From Reyranella sp. (lineage in GTDB: Bacteria; Pseudomonadota; Alphaproteobacteria; Reyranellales; Reyranellaceae), in contig SCVT01000480.1 in NCBI GenBank assembly GCA_004296815.1, forward strand, positions 1 to 17,048: DNA of 17,048 bases, read 5' to 3'. The notes beneath the pieces are model-generated. The model worked only from the letters and a program-made list of their open reading frames with translations. It searched no databases and was not told the DNA's origin. The number at the start of each line of letters is the position of its first letter. The stretch's first letter is position 1. A program made the position numbers and the translations under genes. Shown one piece after another: positions 9,829-17,048 of this stretch.

Positions 9829-10745
9829 CGCGGACGTACTCCCAGCAGATGGCAGATCGCGAACGTCAGGTCCGCGCGGTTCAGCGTATAGAAATGGAAC
9901 TGGTCGACGCCCTCGGCATGAAGGCGGCGGCAGAGGTCGCCGGCCACGGTGGCGGCGATCATGCGGCGCGTCTCGACATCGTCCTCGAGGCCCTGGAAGA
10001 GTTCCTTGAGCCAGGCCGGGACCTTGGAGCCGCAGAGCGCGGCCATCTTCGAGATGCCCTGAAAATTGGAGACCGGCATGATGCCCGGCACCACCGGCAC
10101 GCGAACGCCCGACGCCGCGGCATTGTCGCGGAAGCGCAGGAAGTCGTCGGGATCGAAGAAGAACTGGGTGATGCAGCGGTCGGCGCCGGCATCGACCTTG
10201 CGCTTCAGGTTCTCGAGGTCGGCCTTGGCATCGGCCGAATCCGGATGCGTCTCGGGATAACCCGCGACGCTGATCTGGAAGTCGCCGATCTTCTTCAGGC
10301 CCTTCACCAACGCGGCGGCGTTCTCATAGCCGCCGGGATGGACCGAATACTTGCCGCCCATGCCGCCCGGCGGATCGCCGCGCAGCGCCACGATGTGGCG
10401 GATGCCGGCATCCCAATAGGCGCGGGCGACGTCGTCGATCTCGCCCTGGGTGGCGGCGACGCAGGTGAGATGGGCAGCGGCGTCGATACCGGTGTCCTTC
10501 TTGAGCCGCGCCACCGTCTCGTGCGTGCGCTGGCGCGTCGAGCCGCCGGCGCCGTAGGTCACCGAGAAGAACGTCGGGTGCAGCGGCGTGAGGCGGTTCA
10601 CCGTCTCCCACAGCGTACGCTCTGCCGCTTCGGTCTTGGGCGGCGAGAACTCGAAGGAGACCTTGAGCCGCTGCGGCGCGCGGGCGGGGAACTCGGACGC
10701 ACCCGTGCTCGTGCCTGTGCTGAGCGGGCCGGTATCGGGACTCAT
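9825..10745 (-). CDS. metF: 5,10-methylenetetrahydrofolate reductase
   Basis: This flavoenzyme of 306 residues reduces 5,10-methylene-tetrahydrofolate to 5-methyl-tetrahydrofolate, the methyl donor for MetH. The catalytic glutamate is Glu32 in VSFEFSPPK. Other family signatures are [32 protein letters not shown], a [12 protein letters not shown] segment and [11 protein letters not shown]. Its length matches bacterial MetF of about 300 residues. It has an extra, low-complexity Ser/Thr/Gly/Pro-rich N-terminal stretch of about 25 residues. GGAG lies eight bases before the ATG. The start overlaps the stop of the upstream regulator gene (ATGA), and its own stop overlaps the MetH homocysteine-subunit start, so it is embedded in a translationally coupled operon. 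Confidence 0.96.
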   Translation of the reverse strand: MSPDTGPLSTGTSTGASEFPARAPQRLKVSFEFSPPKTEAAERTLWETVNRLTPLHPTFFSVTYGAGGSTRQRTHETVARLKKDTGIDAAAHLTCVAATQGEIDDVARAYWDAGIRHIVALRGDPPGGMGGKYSVHPGGYENAAALVKGLKKIGDFQISVAGYPETHPDSADAKADLENLKRKVDAGADRCITQFFFDPDDFLRFRDNAAASGVRVPVVPGIMPVSNFQGISKMAALCGSKVPAWLKELFQGLEDDVETRRMIAATVAGDLCRRLHAEGVDQFHFYTLNRADLTFAICHLLGVRPR

Positions 10746-11722
10746 CGTGAAACTCCGTGGGCAGCAGTGGCCGTGGACCGGACGGCAGCGCGGGTAGGGA
10801 CCTCGCGCTCGCCGCGCCAGATGCCCGTCATCAGGCGGCGGCCGGGAAAGTGGATGGGCTCGAGCGGGTTGAGGCCGGCGCTTCGCAGCCAGCCCTGTAC
10901 CTGGTTGTCGGCGAAGCCGAGATGGACGTGGGCGTGCTCGCGCTTCAGCTCGACGAGATCGTGCGGCGAGAAGTCGACGACCAGGACGGTGCCGCCCGGC
11001 TTCACCACGCGCGCGGCCTCCGACAGCGCGGCGGCGGGGTCGTCGGCGTAGTGCAGCACGTGATGGATGGTGACGACGTCGAAGCTGTCGGCCTCGAACG
11101 GGAGCGCATACATGTCACCCTGGCGGATGTCGGCATTGTCGATGCCGGCACGCGCGAGATTGGCGCGGGCCAGCGCCAGCATCTCGCGGCTCTGGTCGAC
11201 GCCGATCGCCTGCTCGACCTTGGGCGCCAGCACCTCGAGCAGCCGGCCAGTGCCGGTGCCGATATCGAGCAGCCGTCGCGCGCCCAATGGCAGATGGTGT
11301 GCAAGGGCGCGCTCGATCTCGCGGTCGGCGACGTGCAGCGCCCTGAGCTCGTCCCAACGCTGGGCGTTGTCGCGGAAGAAGCGGACGGCCGCGGTCTGGC
11401 GGCGCTGCTGCAGGGCGTCGAGACGGGCACGGTCGGCGGCGATGCGGGGATGCTTGGGATCGAGGCGGCGCACGAACTCACGGACCAGGGCGGCCTCGTC
11501 GCCGCCGGTGGTGAGGCGGAAGCGTGTGAACTGGGCCTCGCGGAAGCGCTCGAGCAGGCGCGCCTCGACCAGCAGCTTCAGGTGGCGCGACACGCGCGGC
11601 TGGCTCTGTCCCAGCACGTGCACGTAATCGCTGACGGTCAGGTCCTCGCGGGCCGCCAGCGCCAAAATGCGCAGCCGCGTGTCTTCGGCGGCCGCACGAA
11701 GGAGGGTCAGAAGATGGTCCAT
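10742..11722 (-). CDS. ArsR-family HTH regulator fused to class I SAM-methyltransferase domain (SahR-like)
   Basis: This 326-residue two-domain protein has an ArsR winged helix at about residues 1-85, with recognition helix QPRVSRHLKLL at 41-51. The class I SAM-binding fold follows from about 125 to 270, with the glycine loop LLDIGTGTGR around Asp153-Gly159 and later VVKPGGTVLVVDF. There is no cysteine in the whole protein, so metal sensing of the classic ArsR kind is excluded. ArsR-type SahR proteins are described as sensing S-adenosylhomocysteine and controlling methionine-cycle genes. Its place as first gene before metF and the metH halves, with ATGA overlap, fits that role. The start at 11722 has no Shine-Dalgarno and lies close to a palindromic operator. 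The regulator role is likely; SAH as ligand and any methyltransferase activity are inferences. Confidence 0.88.
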   Translation of the reverse strand: MDHLLTLLRAAAEDTRLRILALAAREDLTVSDYVHVLGQSQPRVSRHLKLLVEARLLERFREAQFTRFRLTTGGDEAALVREFVRRLDPKHPRIAADRARLDALQQRRQTAAVRFFRDNAQRWDELRALHVADREIERALAHHLPLGARRLLDIGTGTGRLLEVLAPKVEQAIGVDQSREMLALARANLARAGIDNADIRQGDMYALPFEADSFDVVTIHHVLHYADDPAAALSEAARVVKPGGTVLVVDFSPHDLVELKREHAHVHLGFADNQVQGWLRSAGLNPLEPIHFPGRRLMTGIWRGEREVPTRAAVRSTATAAHGVSR

Positions 11723-11729
11723 GAGGAGA

Positions 11730-11758
11730 ATGATATAAGCATATCTTTATGTATGCAA
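11730..11758 (-). promoter_or_regulatory. Probable sigma-70 promoter of methionine operon, leaderless
   Basis: Read on the minus strand, TTGCAT (11753-11758) and TATCAT (11730-11735) are separated by exactly 17 bases. The -10 matches the TATAAT consensus at five of six positions and the -35 at three of six. Only seven bases lie between the -10 and the ATG at 11722, so transcription would begin at or within a base or two of the start codon. No purine-rich ribosome site exists there. This is a sequence inference, not a mapped start. Confidence 0.5.
11733..11752. promoter_or_regulatory. Palindromic operator for the ArsR-methyltransferase regulator
   Basis: The minus-strand sequence ACATAAAGATATGCTTATAT is an imperfect palindrome (14 of 20 positions match its own reverse complement). 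It is AT-rich in otherwise GC-rich DNA. It fills the spacer and touches the -10 of the predicted promoter, a classic repressor position. Its location 11 bases before the regulator's own start suggests autoregulation of the whole metF-metH operon. Confidence 0.6.
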
Positions 11759-11939
11759 TAGGGGATTGGGCGCTGCAACTTGTGGCTAACCGGCCACTAG
11801 GACAGGGCTTTTTCCCTATTCACTTCAAAGTGCAGCAATCGTGTGCAACACTCGGAACGAATGCGGCGACCCAACGCCGCTTCGCGCCTTTTGGCCCGGA
11901 GAAGCCGGGCCGGCGGGGATGGGGATCAGGGTTGCGTTC

Positions 11940-12746
11940 ATGATCGACGGTGTGACGAAAGCCATTGCTGCCAGCATCCGTCGCTCGATGGTCGCTGTAG
12001 CCCTCGCCGGTACGGTGCTGGGCGGCTGCGCGACCGGAGATACGGGTGCTGCCGAGGTGTGGGATCCCATCGAGACCCCCAACCGCTTCATCTTCTCGAT
12101 CAATCGTGCCGTCGACATCATCGCGCTCAGGCCACTGGCCGTGATGTACCGCGACCTGCTGCCCGAGCGGGCGCAGACCGGTGTGCGCAACGTGCTCGAC
12201 AATCTCGGCGAGCCGGTCACGGCCATCAACGAGGTCTTCCAGGGCGATCCCAGCCGCGCCGCCACGACCATGGCGCGTTTCTTCGTCAACTCGACGATCG
12301 GCCTGGTCGGCATCTTCGACGTGGCGACGGCGCTCGGCCTCGAGCGCACCAAGGAGGATTTCGGCAAGACCATCGGCATGCGCGCCGGGGTCGAGCCGGA
12401 GAACGGCGGCTTCTATCTCATGCTGCCGGCGATCGGTCCGTCGAACGCGCGTGACGGCACCGGCCTGATGATGGACTACCTGGTCGATCCGTTCCGTATC
12501 CTGACGTTCAACCTCGCCGTCGACTGGGACTGGTACCAGCTCGGCCGCTACGGCATGAACGCGATCGACTACCGCTCGCGCACGATCTTCGCGCTCGACG
12601 ACCTCGAGAAGAACAGCGTCGACTACTACGCCGCGCTGCGCTCGGCCTACACCCAGAACCGCGCCGAGCTGATCCGCCAGAAGCGCGAGAAGACCGACAC
12701 CAAGGGTGAACTCGAGCGCCGCGACTCGCTGGCGCTGGCCCGCTAG
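11940..12746 (+). CDS. mlaA: MlaA (VacJ) outer-membrane phospholipid-transport lipoprotein
   Basis: MlaA sits in the outer membrane and removes misplaced phospholipids from the outer leaflet, handing them to MlaC. The ATG at 11940 gives 268 residues with a basic n-region, a hydrophobic core and the lipobox Leu-Gly-Gly-Cys30, just ahead of the family segment DPIETPNRFIFSINRAVD. Other family stretches are RTGVRN-like QTGVRNVLDNLGEP, FFVNSTIGLVGIFDVA, GFYLMLPAIGPSNARDG and the late YYAALRSAYTQNRAELI. AGGG lies eight bases upstream of 11940. An in-frame ATG at 11919 is possible and would lengthen the signal by seven residues. mlaC follows after 90 bases. The rest of the Mla ABC machinery is not here. 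Confidence 0.93.
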   Translation: MIDGVTKAIAASIRRSMVAVALAGTVLGGCATGDTGAAEVWDPIETPNRFIFSINRAVDIIALRPLAVMYRDLLPERAQTGVRNVLDNLGEPVTAINEVFQGDPSRAATTMARFFVNSTIGLVGIFDVATALGLERTKEDFGKTIGMRAGVEPENGGFYLMLPAIGPSNARDGTGLMMDYLVDPFRILTFNLAVDWDWYQLGRYGMNAIDYRSRTIFALDDLEKNSVDYYAALRSAYTQNRAELIRQKREKTDTKGELERRDSLALAR

Positions 12747-12760
12747 GACCGGCCAGCGTC
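12731..12760 (+). other. Ten-bp hairpin enclosing the mlaA stop codon
   Basis: GGCGCTGGCC (12731-12740) pairs with GGCCAGCGTC (12751-12760), nine Watson-Crick pairs plus one G-T. The 10-base loop contains the TAG stop. No T-run follows, so it is not a standard intrinsic terminator. It could protect the mlaA message end. Confidence 0.35.
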
Positions 12761-12770
12761 ACCCTTCGGG

Positions 12771-12795
12771 CAACGCCTCCCGCCGGGGTGCGTTG
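12771..12795 (+). other. Second hairpin in the mlaA-mlaC spacer
   Basis: CAACGC (12771-12776) pairs with GCGTTG (12790-12795). A further inner stem of four pairs (one T-G) has a GCC loop, with one C-T mismatch between the stems. It has no T-tract. With the preceding hairpin it fills much of the 90-base spacer, possibly limiting transcription or shielding the message. Confidence 0.35.
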
Positions 12796-12836
12796 ATCGC
12801 AGGTCTGGGCTAGAAGACTTTCCCTCAATCCCTGCC

Positions 12837-13439
12837 ATGGAGCGCACGGTGCCGCTGCTCGCCTCTCGTCGTGTCGTGTTCGGTCTCGCCGCCGCCGTCG
12901 CGGTCTCCTCGTTCGCACTGCCGGCGCTGGCCCAGGATCCCGCCAAGCTCGTCGAAGAGACAGCCGCCCAGGTGATCGACATCGTGAAGACCAAGACCGG
13001 CGCCGCCCGCCAGGCCGCGGTGCTGCAGGTGCTGCAGACCAAGTTCGACCTGCCCTACATGGGCCGCTCGGCGCTCGGCACCCACTGGAACCAGGCGACC
13101 GAGGAGCAGCGCACGCGCTTCCTGGCGGCCGTCGCCACCGCCGAGGCCCGCGCCTACAGCGAGCGTTTCGGTCAGTATGCCGGCCAGACCCTTACGGTCG
13201 GCAAGGTCGCCAACCGGGCCAACGGCGTCACCGTCGTCGACAGCCGCCTCAACCAGTCGACCGGGCAGCCGATCAAGCTCGAGTGGGAGGTCCGCGACGG
13301 CAAGATCACGGACGTGAAGGTCGAGGGCGTCAGCATGGTCATGACTAGACGTTCCGATTTCAATTCCTACATCCAGAACAACGGCGGCAAGGTCGATGCC
13401 CTTATCGCCGAAATGGAGAAGCGGGCCGCCACCCAATAG
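12837..13439 (+). CDS. mlaC: MlaC-family periplasmic phospholipid-binding protein (Ttg2D-like)
   Basis: This protein of 200 residues fits the MlaC/Ttg2D/HpnM family of periplasmic lipid carriers, which move phospholipid between MlaA in the outer membrane and the MlaFEDB complex in the inner membrane. A signal peptide ending PALAQ precedes the mature protein. Family features include the FDLPYMGRSALGTHWNQATEEQ stretch (FDLPYMGR, then LGTHW), FLAAVATAEARAYSERF and the ending VEGVSMVMTRRSDFNSYI. The ATG at 12837 has no ribosome site; GTG at 12849 has GGAG six bases upstream and may be the real start, shortening the signal by four residues. It follows mlaA in the same direction. The related hopanoid-associated HpnM is an alternative, but the adjacent mlaA favours MlaC. 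Confidence 0.88.
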   Translation: MERTVPLLASRRVVFGLAAAVAVSSFALPALAQDPAKLVEETAAQVIDIVKTKTGAARQAAVLQVLQTKFDLPYMGRSALGTHWNQATEEQRTRFLAAVATAEARAYSERFGQYAGQTLTVGKVANRANGVTVVDSRLNQSTGQPIKLEWEVRDGKITDVKVEGVSMVMTRRSDFNSYIQNNGGKVDALIAEMEKRAATQ

Positions 13440-13464
13440 GCCCTGAATTGCGCCTGTAACGCCT

Positions 13465-13497
13465 TCGACGTACTCTCCCGGCAGGGAGGCGCGTCGA
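13465..13497 (+). other. Two-tier hairpin between mlaC and cysE
   Basis: An outer stem TCGACG/CGTCGA (13465-13470 with 13492-13497) encloses an inner stem CTCCC/GGGAG (13475-13479 with 13484-13488) and a GGCA loop. No T-tract follows. It lies 25 bases after the mlaC stop and about 50 bases before cysE, so it could be a stem-type terminator or message stabiliser. Its function is unproven. Confidence 0.35.
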
Positions 13498-13546
13498 GCG
13501 CACCGCGGGCGTCGCAGGGGACGAAGGCGGAGCGAAGGAGAGCGCC

Positions 13547-14356
13547 ATGGACAGCGCAATTGCCAAGAGCCAGGCCGAGCTGAGGTCGGTCGATCCGGTC
13601 TGGGACCGGATCCGTGAAGCGGCGCAAGCTGCGGCGGCCGCCGAGCCGGTGCTGGCCGGCACCCTGCACGCCACCATCCTCAGCCAGCCCCGCTTCGAGA
13701 GCGCGCTCAGCTACCACCTCGCGCGTCTCGCCGGAACGACCGAAGTGCCCGCCGCGCTGATCCGCCAGATCTTCGACGAGGCGCTGGGCGCCGACCCGTC
13801 GATCGGGCTCGCCGCACGCGCCGACATCATGGCCGTCGCCGAGCGCGACCCGGCCTGCACCTCGCATCTCGACCCGCTGCTCTGGTTCAAGGGCTACCAT
13901 GCGCTGCAGACCTATCGCGCCGCGCACTGGCTCTGGCTGCAGGGCCGCCACTCGCTTGCGCACTTCCTGCAGAGCCGTGCCTCCTCGCTGTTCGGCCTCG
14001 ACATCCATCCCGGCGCGGTGATCGGCAAGAGCATCTTCATCGACCACGGTACCGGCGTGGTGATCGGCGAGACCGCCGTCGTCGAGGACGGCGTCTCCAT
14101 GCTGCACGGCGTGACGCTCGGCGGCACCGGCAAGGAACGCGGCGACCGCCACCCGAAGGTGCGGCGCGGCGTGCTGCTGGGCGCCGGCGCCAAGGTGCTG
14201 GGCAACATCGAGATCGGCGCCTGCGCCAAGATCGCGGCCGGTTCGGTCGTTCTCGATCCCGTGCCGGCCGGCTGCACCGCGGCCGGCGTGCCGGCGCGCA
14301 TCATCGGCTGCGTCGACGTGCCGGAGCCGGCACTGTCGATGGACCAGCGGATCTGA
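13547..14356 (+). CDS. cysE: Serine O-acetyltransferase
   Basis: CysE makes O-acetylserine from serine and acetyl-CoA, the first step of cysteine synthesis. The protein has 269 residues. The N-terminal helical region covers about 1-140 (VWDRIREAAQ, DPLLWFKGYHALQTYRAAHWL), followed by a left-handed beta-helix of hexapeptide repeats. Catalytic residues are in place: Asp152 (LDIHPG), Asp166 and His167 (IDHGTG), nine above the E. coli numbers. GVTLGGTGKERGDRHPK is the conserved active-site loop. The C-terminal tail ends in Ile (SMDQRI), the feature through which CysE binds the active site of CysK in the cysteine synthase complex, so complex formation is plausible. AGGAG lies just upstream of the ATG. 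Confidence 0.96.
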   Translation: MDSAIAKSQAELRSVDPVWDRIREAAQAAAAAEPVLAGTLHATILSQPRFESALSYHLARLAGTTEVPAALIRQIFDEALGADPSIGLAARADIMAVAERDPACTSHLDPLLWFKGYHALQTYRAAHWLWLQGRHSLAHFLQSRASSLFGLDIHPGAVIGKSIFIDHGTGVVIGETAVVEDGVSMLHGVTLGGTGKERGDRHPKVRRGVLLGAGAKVLGNIEIGACAKIAAGSVVLDPVPAGCTAAGVPARIIGCVDVPEPALSMDQRI

Positions 14357-14361
14357 ACGGC

Positions 14362-15171
14362 GTGCCCGCCAAGTTCCGCGGCATCGCGCTTCATACCTGG
14401 ACGGTCGACACGACTCCTCTCGACGCCGCGCTGGCGGCGGCGAAGGCGGGTGGCTGCGATGCGGTCGAGCTGCGCCGCATCGACTTCACGCGCAACGCCA
14501 ACGCGCTCGATCTGGTGAAACAGAGCGGCCTGCCGGTCGCCTGCGTCGGCGTCGAGCCGGGCTGGATCTTCTCGTCGAAGGGCGAGGAGCAGGAGCGGCT
14601 GTTCGGCGTGTTCCGCGAGAGCTGCCAGGCGACCGTGGCGCTCGGCTGCCCGACCCTGATGAGCGCGATGGGACCAGGCAGTGCGAGCCTCGACGAGGCG
14701 GTGGCCAACATGCGTCGTGCCGGTGACATCGCGGGCGAGTTCGGCCTGAAGCTCGCGGTCGAGTACCAGTTCCTGCATCCCGTGATGAAGTCGCTCGACA
14801 TCGTGCGTGACGCGGTGCGCAAGGCGGACTCGGGCAGCGTCGGCCTGCTGCTCGACGCCTACCACCTGCAGCGCGGCGGCCGGTCCGGTGGCGCCTTCGA
14901 GGACGTGCCTGCAGCGGAAATCTTCTACGTCCAGTTCAGCGACGTGCCCGACGCGCCGCCCAATGGACCACCGCCCGTCGACCGCCTGCCGCCGGGCAAG
15001 GGCGTGGCCGACTGGAGCGGGCTGCTGCGCGGGCTCGCGGCCAAGAACTACACCGGATACCTGAGCTACGAGGCGCCCAACCCGGCGCACTGGGCGCGTC
15101 CTGCCGCCGACGTCGCGCGTGAGGGTGCGGAGGCCATGCGGGCCGAGATCGGACACGCCTTCGGGCGCTGA
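14362..15171 (+). CDS. Sugar phosphate isomerase/epimerase-like TIM-barrel protein
   Basis: This 269-residue protein matches the xylose isomerase-like TIM-barrel superfamily (sugar isomerases, epimerases and inosose dehydratases). Putative divalent-metal ligands are Glu134 (AVEYQF), Asp165 (LLLDAYH), Gln191 (YVQFSD) and Glu237 (SYEAPN), with His168 close by. Many epimerases have His at the third position; Gln occurs in hydroxypyruvate isomerase-like members. The PPGKGVADW segment is typical of the last third. It probably starts at GTG 14362, only five bases after the cysE stop and without a strong ribosome site, suggesting translational coupling. No substrate can be assigned, and nothing in the neighbourhood points to one. 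Confidence 0.82.
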   Translation: MPAKFRGIALHTWTVDTTPLDAALAAAKAGGCDAVELRRIDFTRNANALDLVKQSGLPVACVGVEPGWIFSSKGEEQERLFGVFRESCQATVALGCPTLMSAMGPGSASLDEAVANMRRAGDIAGEFGLKLAVEYQFLHPVMKSLDIVRDAVRKADSGSVGLLLDAYHLQRGGRSGGAFEDVPAAEIFYVQFSDVPDAPPNGPPPVDRLPPGKGVADWSGLLRGLAAKNYTGYLSYEAPNPAHWARPAADVAREGAEAMRAEIGHAFGR

Positions 15172-15190
15172 AACCACGGGAGGCTTGGCC

Positions 15191-16620
15191 ATGCCGGCTG
15201 GAAGGATCGCGCGATTCGGCCTGCTGATCGCGTTCGCCTCGGCGTTCGCCGCGCCGGTCACCCAGGCGCAAGTCCCGTCGAACGAGGAACTCGCCCGCCG
15301 CAGCCTGGAGCGCCGCGCCGTCGAGGCGGTGATCTGGGGCATGCCCATCGTGAACTACGACCTGATGTTCCAGGCGGCGATCCGGCAGGCCCGGATCGGC
15401 TTCAACGAGGTGGTCTACTGGTCGCGCCTGCTCGACTGGAAGAACCAGACGCTGACGCCCAATCCCGACTCGATCTACTTCATGCCCTTCATCAACACTA
15501 AGGAGGCGGGGCCGGTGGTGATCGAGATCCCGCCGGCCGACAGCGGCGTGATCAACGGCACGATCATGAACGTCTGGCAGGTGCCGCTCGAGGATGTCGG
15601 GCCGGCCGGCGTCGACAAGGGCAAGGGCGGCAAATACCTGGTGCTGCCGTCAGACTACAAGCAGAAGCCGCCGCCGGGCTACATCGTGCTGCCCTCCGAT
15701 ACCTGGCGCGGCTACGCGCTGCTGCGCTCGATCGTGAAGAGCGACAGCGCGGCCGACGTCGCCAAGGCGGTCGAGTACGGGCGGCGGATTAAGGTCTATC
15801 CGCTGTCGCAGGCCGCCAAGCCGCCGCCCACGAAGTTTGCCGACGCGGTCGACTCGGTGTTCGAGGGACGATCCCCTACGACGCGCGGTTCTTCCAGGCA
15901 CTCGACCGGCAGGTCCAGGCCGAGCCGTGGCTGGTTCGCGACAAGGTGATGATCGACCAGCTGAAGTCGATCGGCATCGAGCGCGGAAAGCCTTTCATCG
16001 CCAACGAGAACAACCGGCCCGCTCTCGACGCCGCAGCCCGCGAGGCCGGTGCCTGGCTCGAGATGAAGTACGAGGAGGCGATGGCCACCGGCTACTTCGA
16101 CGAGGCGAGCCGCTGGTCCATGCCGGCTTCGCCGGAGTACCTGGCCTCGGCGACGTCGAACTACACGCGCCCCGACAGCTATCCGGTCGACGACCGCGGC
16201 CTCGTCTTCTCGTTCGCCTTCTTCACGCTGAAGCATGTCGGCGCGGGGCAGTACTACCTGATGTCGATCAAGGACGCGCTCGGGCAGGACTTCGACGGTG
16301 CCAAGACCTACCGGCTCACCGTGCCGCCCAAGGCGCCGGTGAAGCAGTACTGGTCGGCGACGGCCTACGACCGCGAGACGCACGCGCTGATCCGCGAGGT
16401 GCCGCGGGCGAGCCGCTCCTCGCAGAACGCGGCCTTGCAGAAGAACGCCGACGGCTCGGTCGACCTCTGGTTCGGTCCGGCCGCCCCCGAGGGCAAGGAG
16501 TCCAACTGGGTGCCGACCAGGGCCGGCTCCCGCTTCGAGGTGCTGTTCCGCTTCTACGGGCCGGAGCAGGCCTTGTTCGACAAGACCTGGAAGCTGCCCG
16601 ACATCGAGGAAGCGAAGTAG
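15191..16620 (+). pseudogene. DUF1254/DUF1214 domain exported protein, interrupted by a one-base frameshift
   Basis: The 5' reading frame begins at ATG 15191 with GGGAGG seven bases upstream, carries a signal peptide ending near TQAQ, and runs through DUF1254 features (AVIWGMPIVNYDLMFQA, TLTPNPDSIYFMPF). Near 15866 it changes into unrelated sequence and stops at 15949. In another frame, from 15868, the expected continuation TIPYDARFFQALDRQVQAEP appears and runs to 16620 through DUF1214 (YYLMSIKDALGQ, YWSATAYDRETHALI). Restoring one base after GGG at 15865-15867 joins the halves into about 476 residues. Both halves keep normal codon use and no other lesion, so the break is very recent, a sequence error, or bypassed by slippage. 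The family function is unknown; it is exported and probably periplasmic. Confidence 0.85.
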
Positions 16621-16623
16621 GCG

Positions 16624-17048
<425 letters not shown>

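Larger units (their letters stand above)
11723..11939. other. Divergent intergenic region between methionine operon and mlaA
   Basis: This is the longest gene-free stretch in the window, at 217 bases. Its left end holds the operator and promoter of the methionine operon. The rest is lower in GC and contains the small inverted repeat CACTTCAAAGTG and a T-run (GGGCTTTTTCCC). I could not find a convincing promoter for mlaA, though it must lie here. No riboswitch fold was recognised. Confidence 0.5.

Noticed and set aside
10742..11722. Arsenic or metal resistance regulator
   Set aside because: No cysteines, no arsenic genes nearby, and it heads a methionine operon.
11759..11939. SAM, SAH or cobalamin riboswitch near the methionine operon
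   Set aside because: The operon start appears leaderless, leaving no room for a leader on the minus strand. No conserved riboswitch core was recognisable on the plus strand before mlaA.
11749..11943. 64-codon open frame whose stop overlaps the mlaA ATG (ATGA), a possible leader peptide
   Set aside because: Third codon positions are only moderately GC, unlike every real gene here. There is no ribosome site and its start lies in the operator region. The ATGA overlap is probably chance.

Overview
The window is a dense, GC-rich stretch of bacterial chromosome. Stop-to-start gaps are mostly under 120 bases and third codon positions are strongly GC. A split cobalamin-dependent methionine synthase, a metF preceded by an ArsR-methyltransferase fusion, paired DUF992 genes and an MlaA/MlaC pair all point to an alphaproteobacterium. 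A Rhodospirillales-type organism is my best guess. No rRNA, tRNA, CRISPR array, transposase, integrase or phage gene was seen, and no gap exceeds 300 bases.

Layout. Bases 2-3810 (+) hold the 3' part of one acyl-CoA dehydrogenase, a second complete one that looks like its heteromeric partner, an AEC-family permease and a TauD/TfdA-type Fe(II)/2-oxoglutarate dioxygenase. Bases 3820-5622 (-) form a compact three-gene unit, transcribed as a TauE/SafE-type (TSUP) permease followed by two paralogous exported DUF992 proteins. A lone DUF4345 membrane protein lies at 5736-6116 (+). Bases 6122-11722 (-) form the methionine/one-carbon operon. Transcription runs from an ArsR-HTH/SAM-methyltransferase fusion through metF and the homocysteine-binding half of MetH to the folate/B12/reactivation half. 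All three junctions are overlapping stop/start codons. A palindrome overlapping a probable leaderless promoter sits directly upstream. Bases 11940-16620 (+) carry mlaA, mlaC, cysE, a sugar-isomerase-like TIM barrel and a DUF1254/DUF1214 gene broken by an apparent one-base frameshift. Bases 16624-17048 (-) are the C-terminal end of an EttA-type ABC-F ATPase.

How the genes fit together. The methionine operon would make 5-methyl-tetrahydrofolate (MetF) and use it to methylate homocysteine (the two MetH halves). The upstream regulator resembles the SahR class of methionine-cycle repressors. MlaA and MlaC belong to the retrograde phospholipid transport pathway between the outer and inner membranes; their inner-membrane partners MlaFEDB are not in the window. 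CysE feeds cysteine synthesis. The two dehydrogenases at the start probably form one heteromeric enzyme for an unusual acyl-CoA.

Most of the window is ordinary housekeeping and metabolic DNA. The points most worth a second look are the operator/leaderless promoter of the methionine operon, the three-arm hairpin at the second dehydrogenase/AEC junction, the TSUP-DUF992-DUF992 unit and the frameshifted DUF1254 gene. I did not find an obvious wholly new system.
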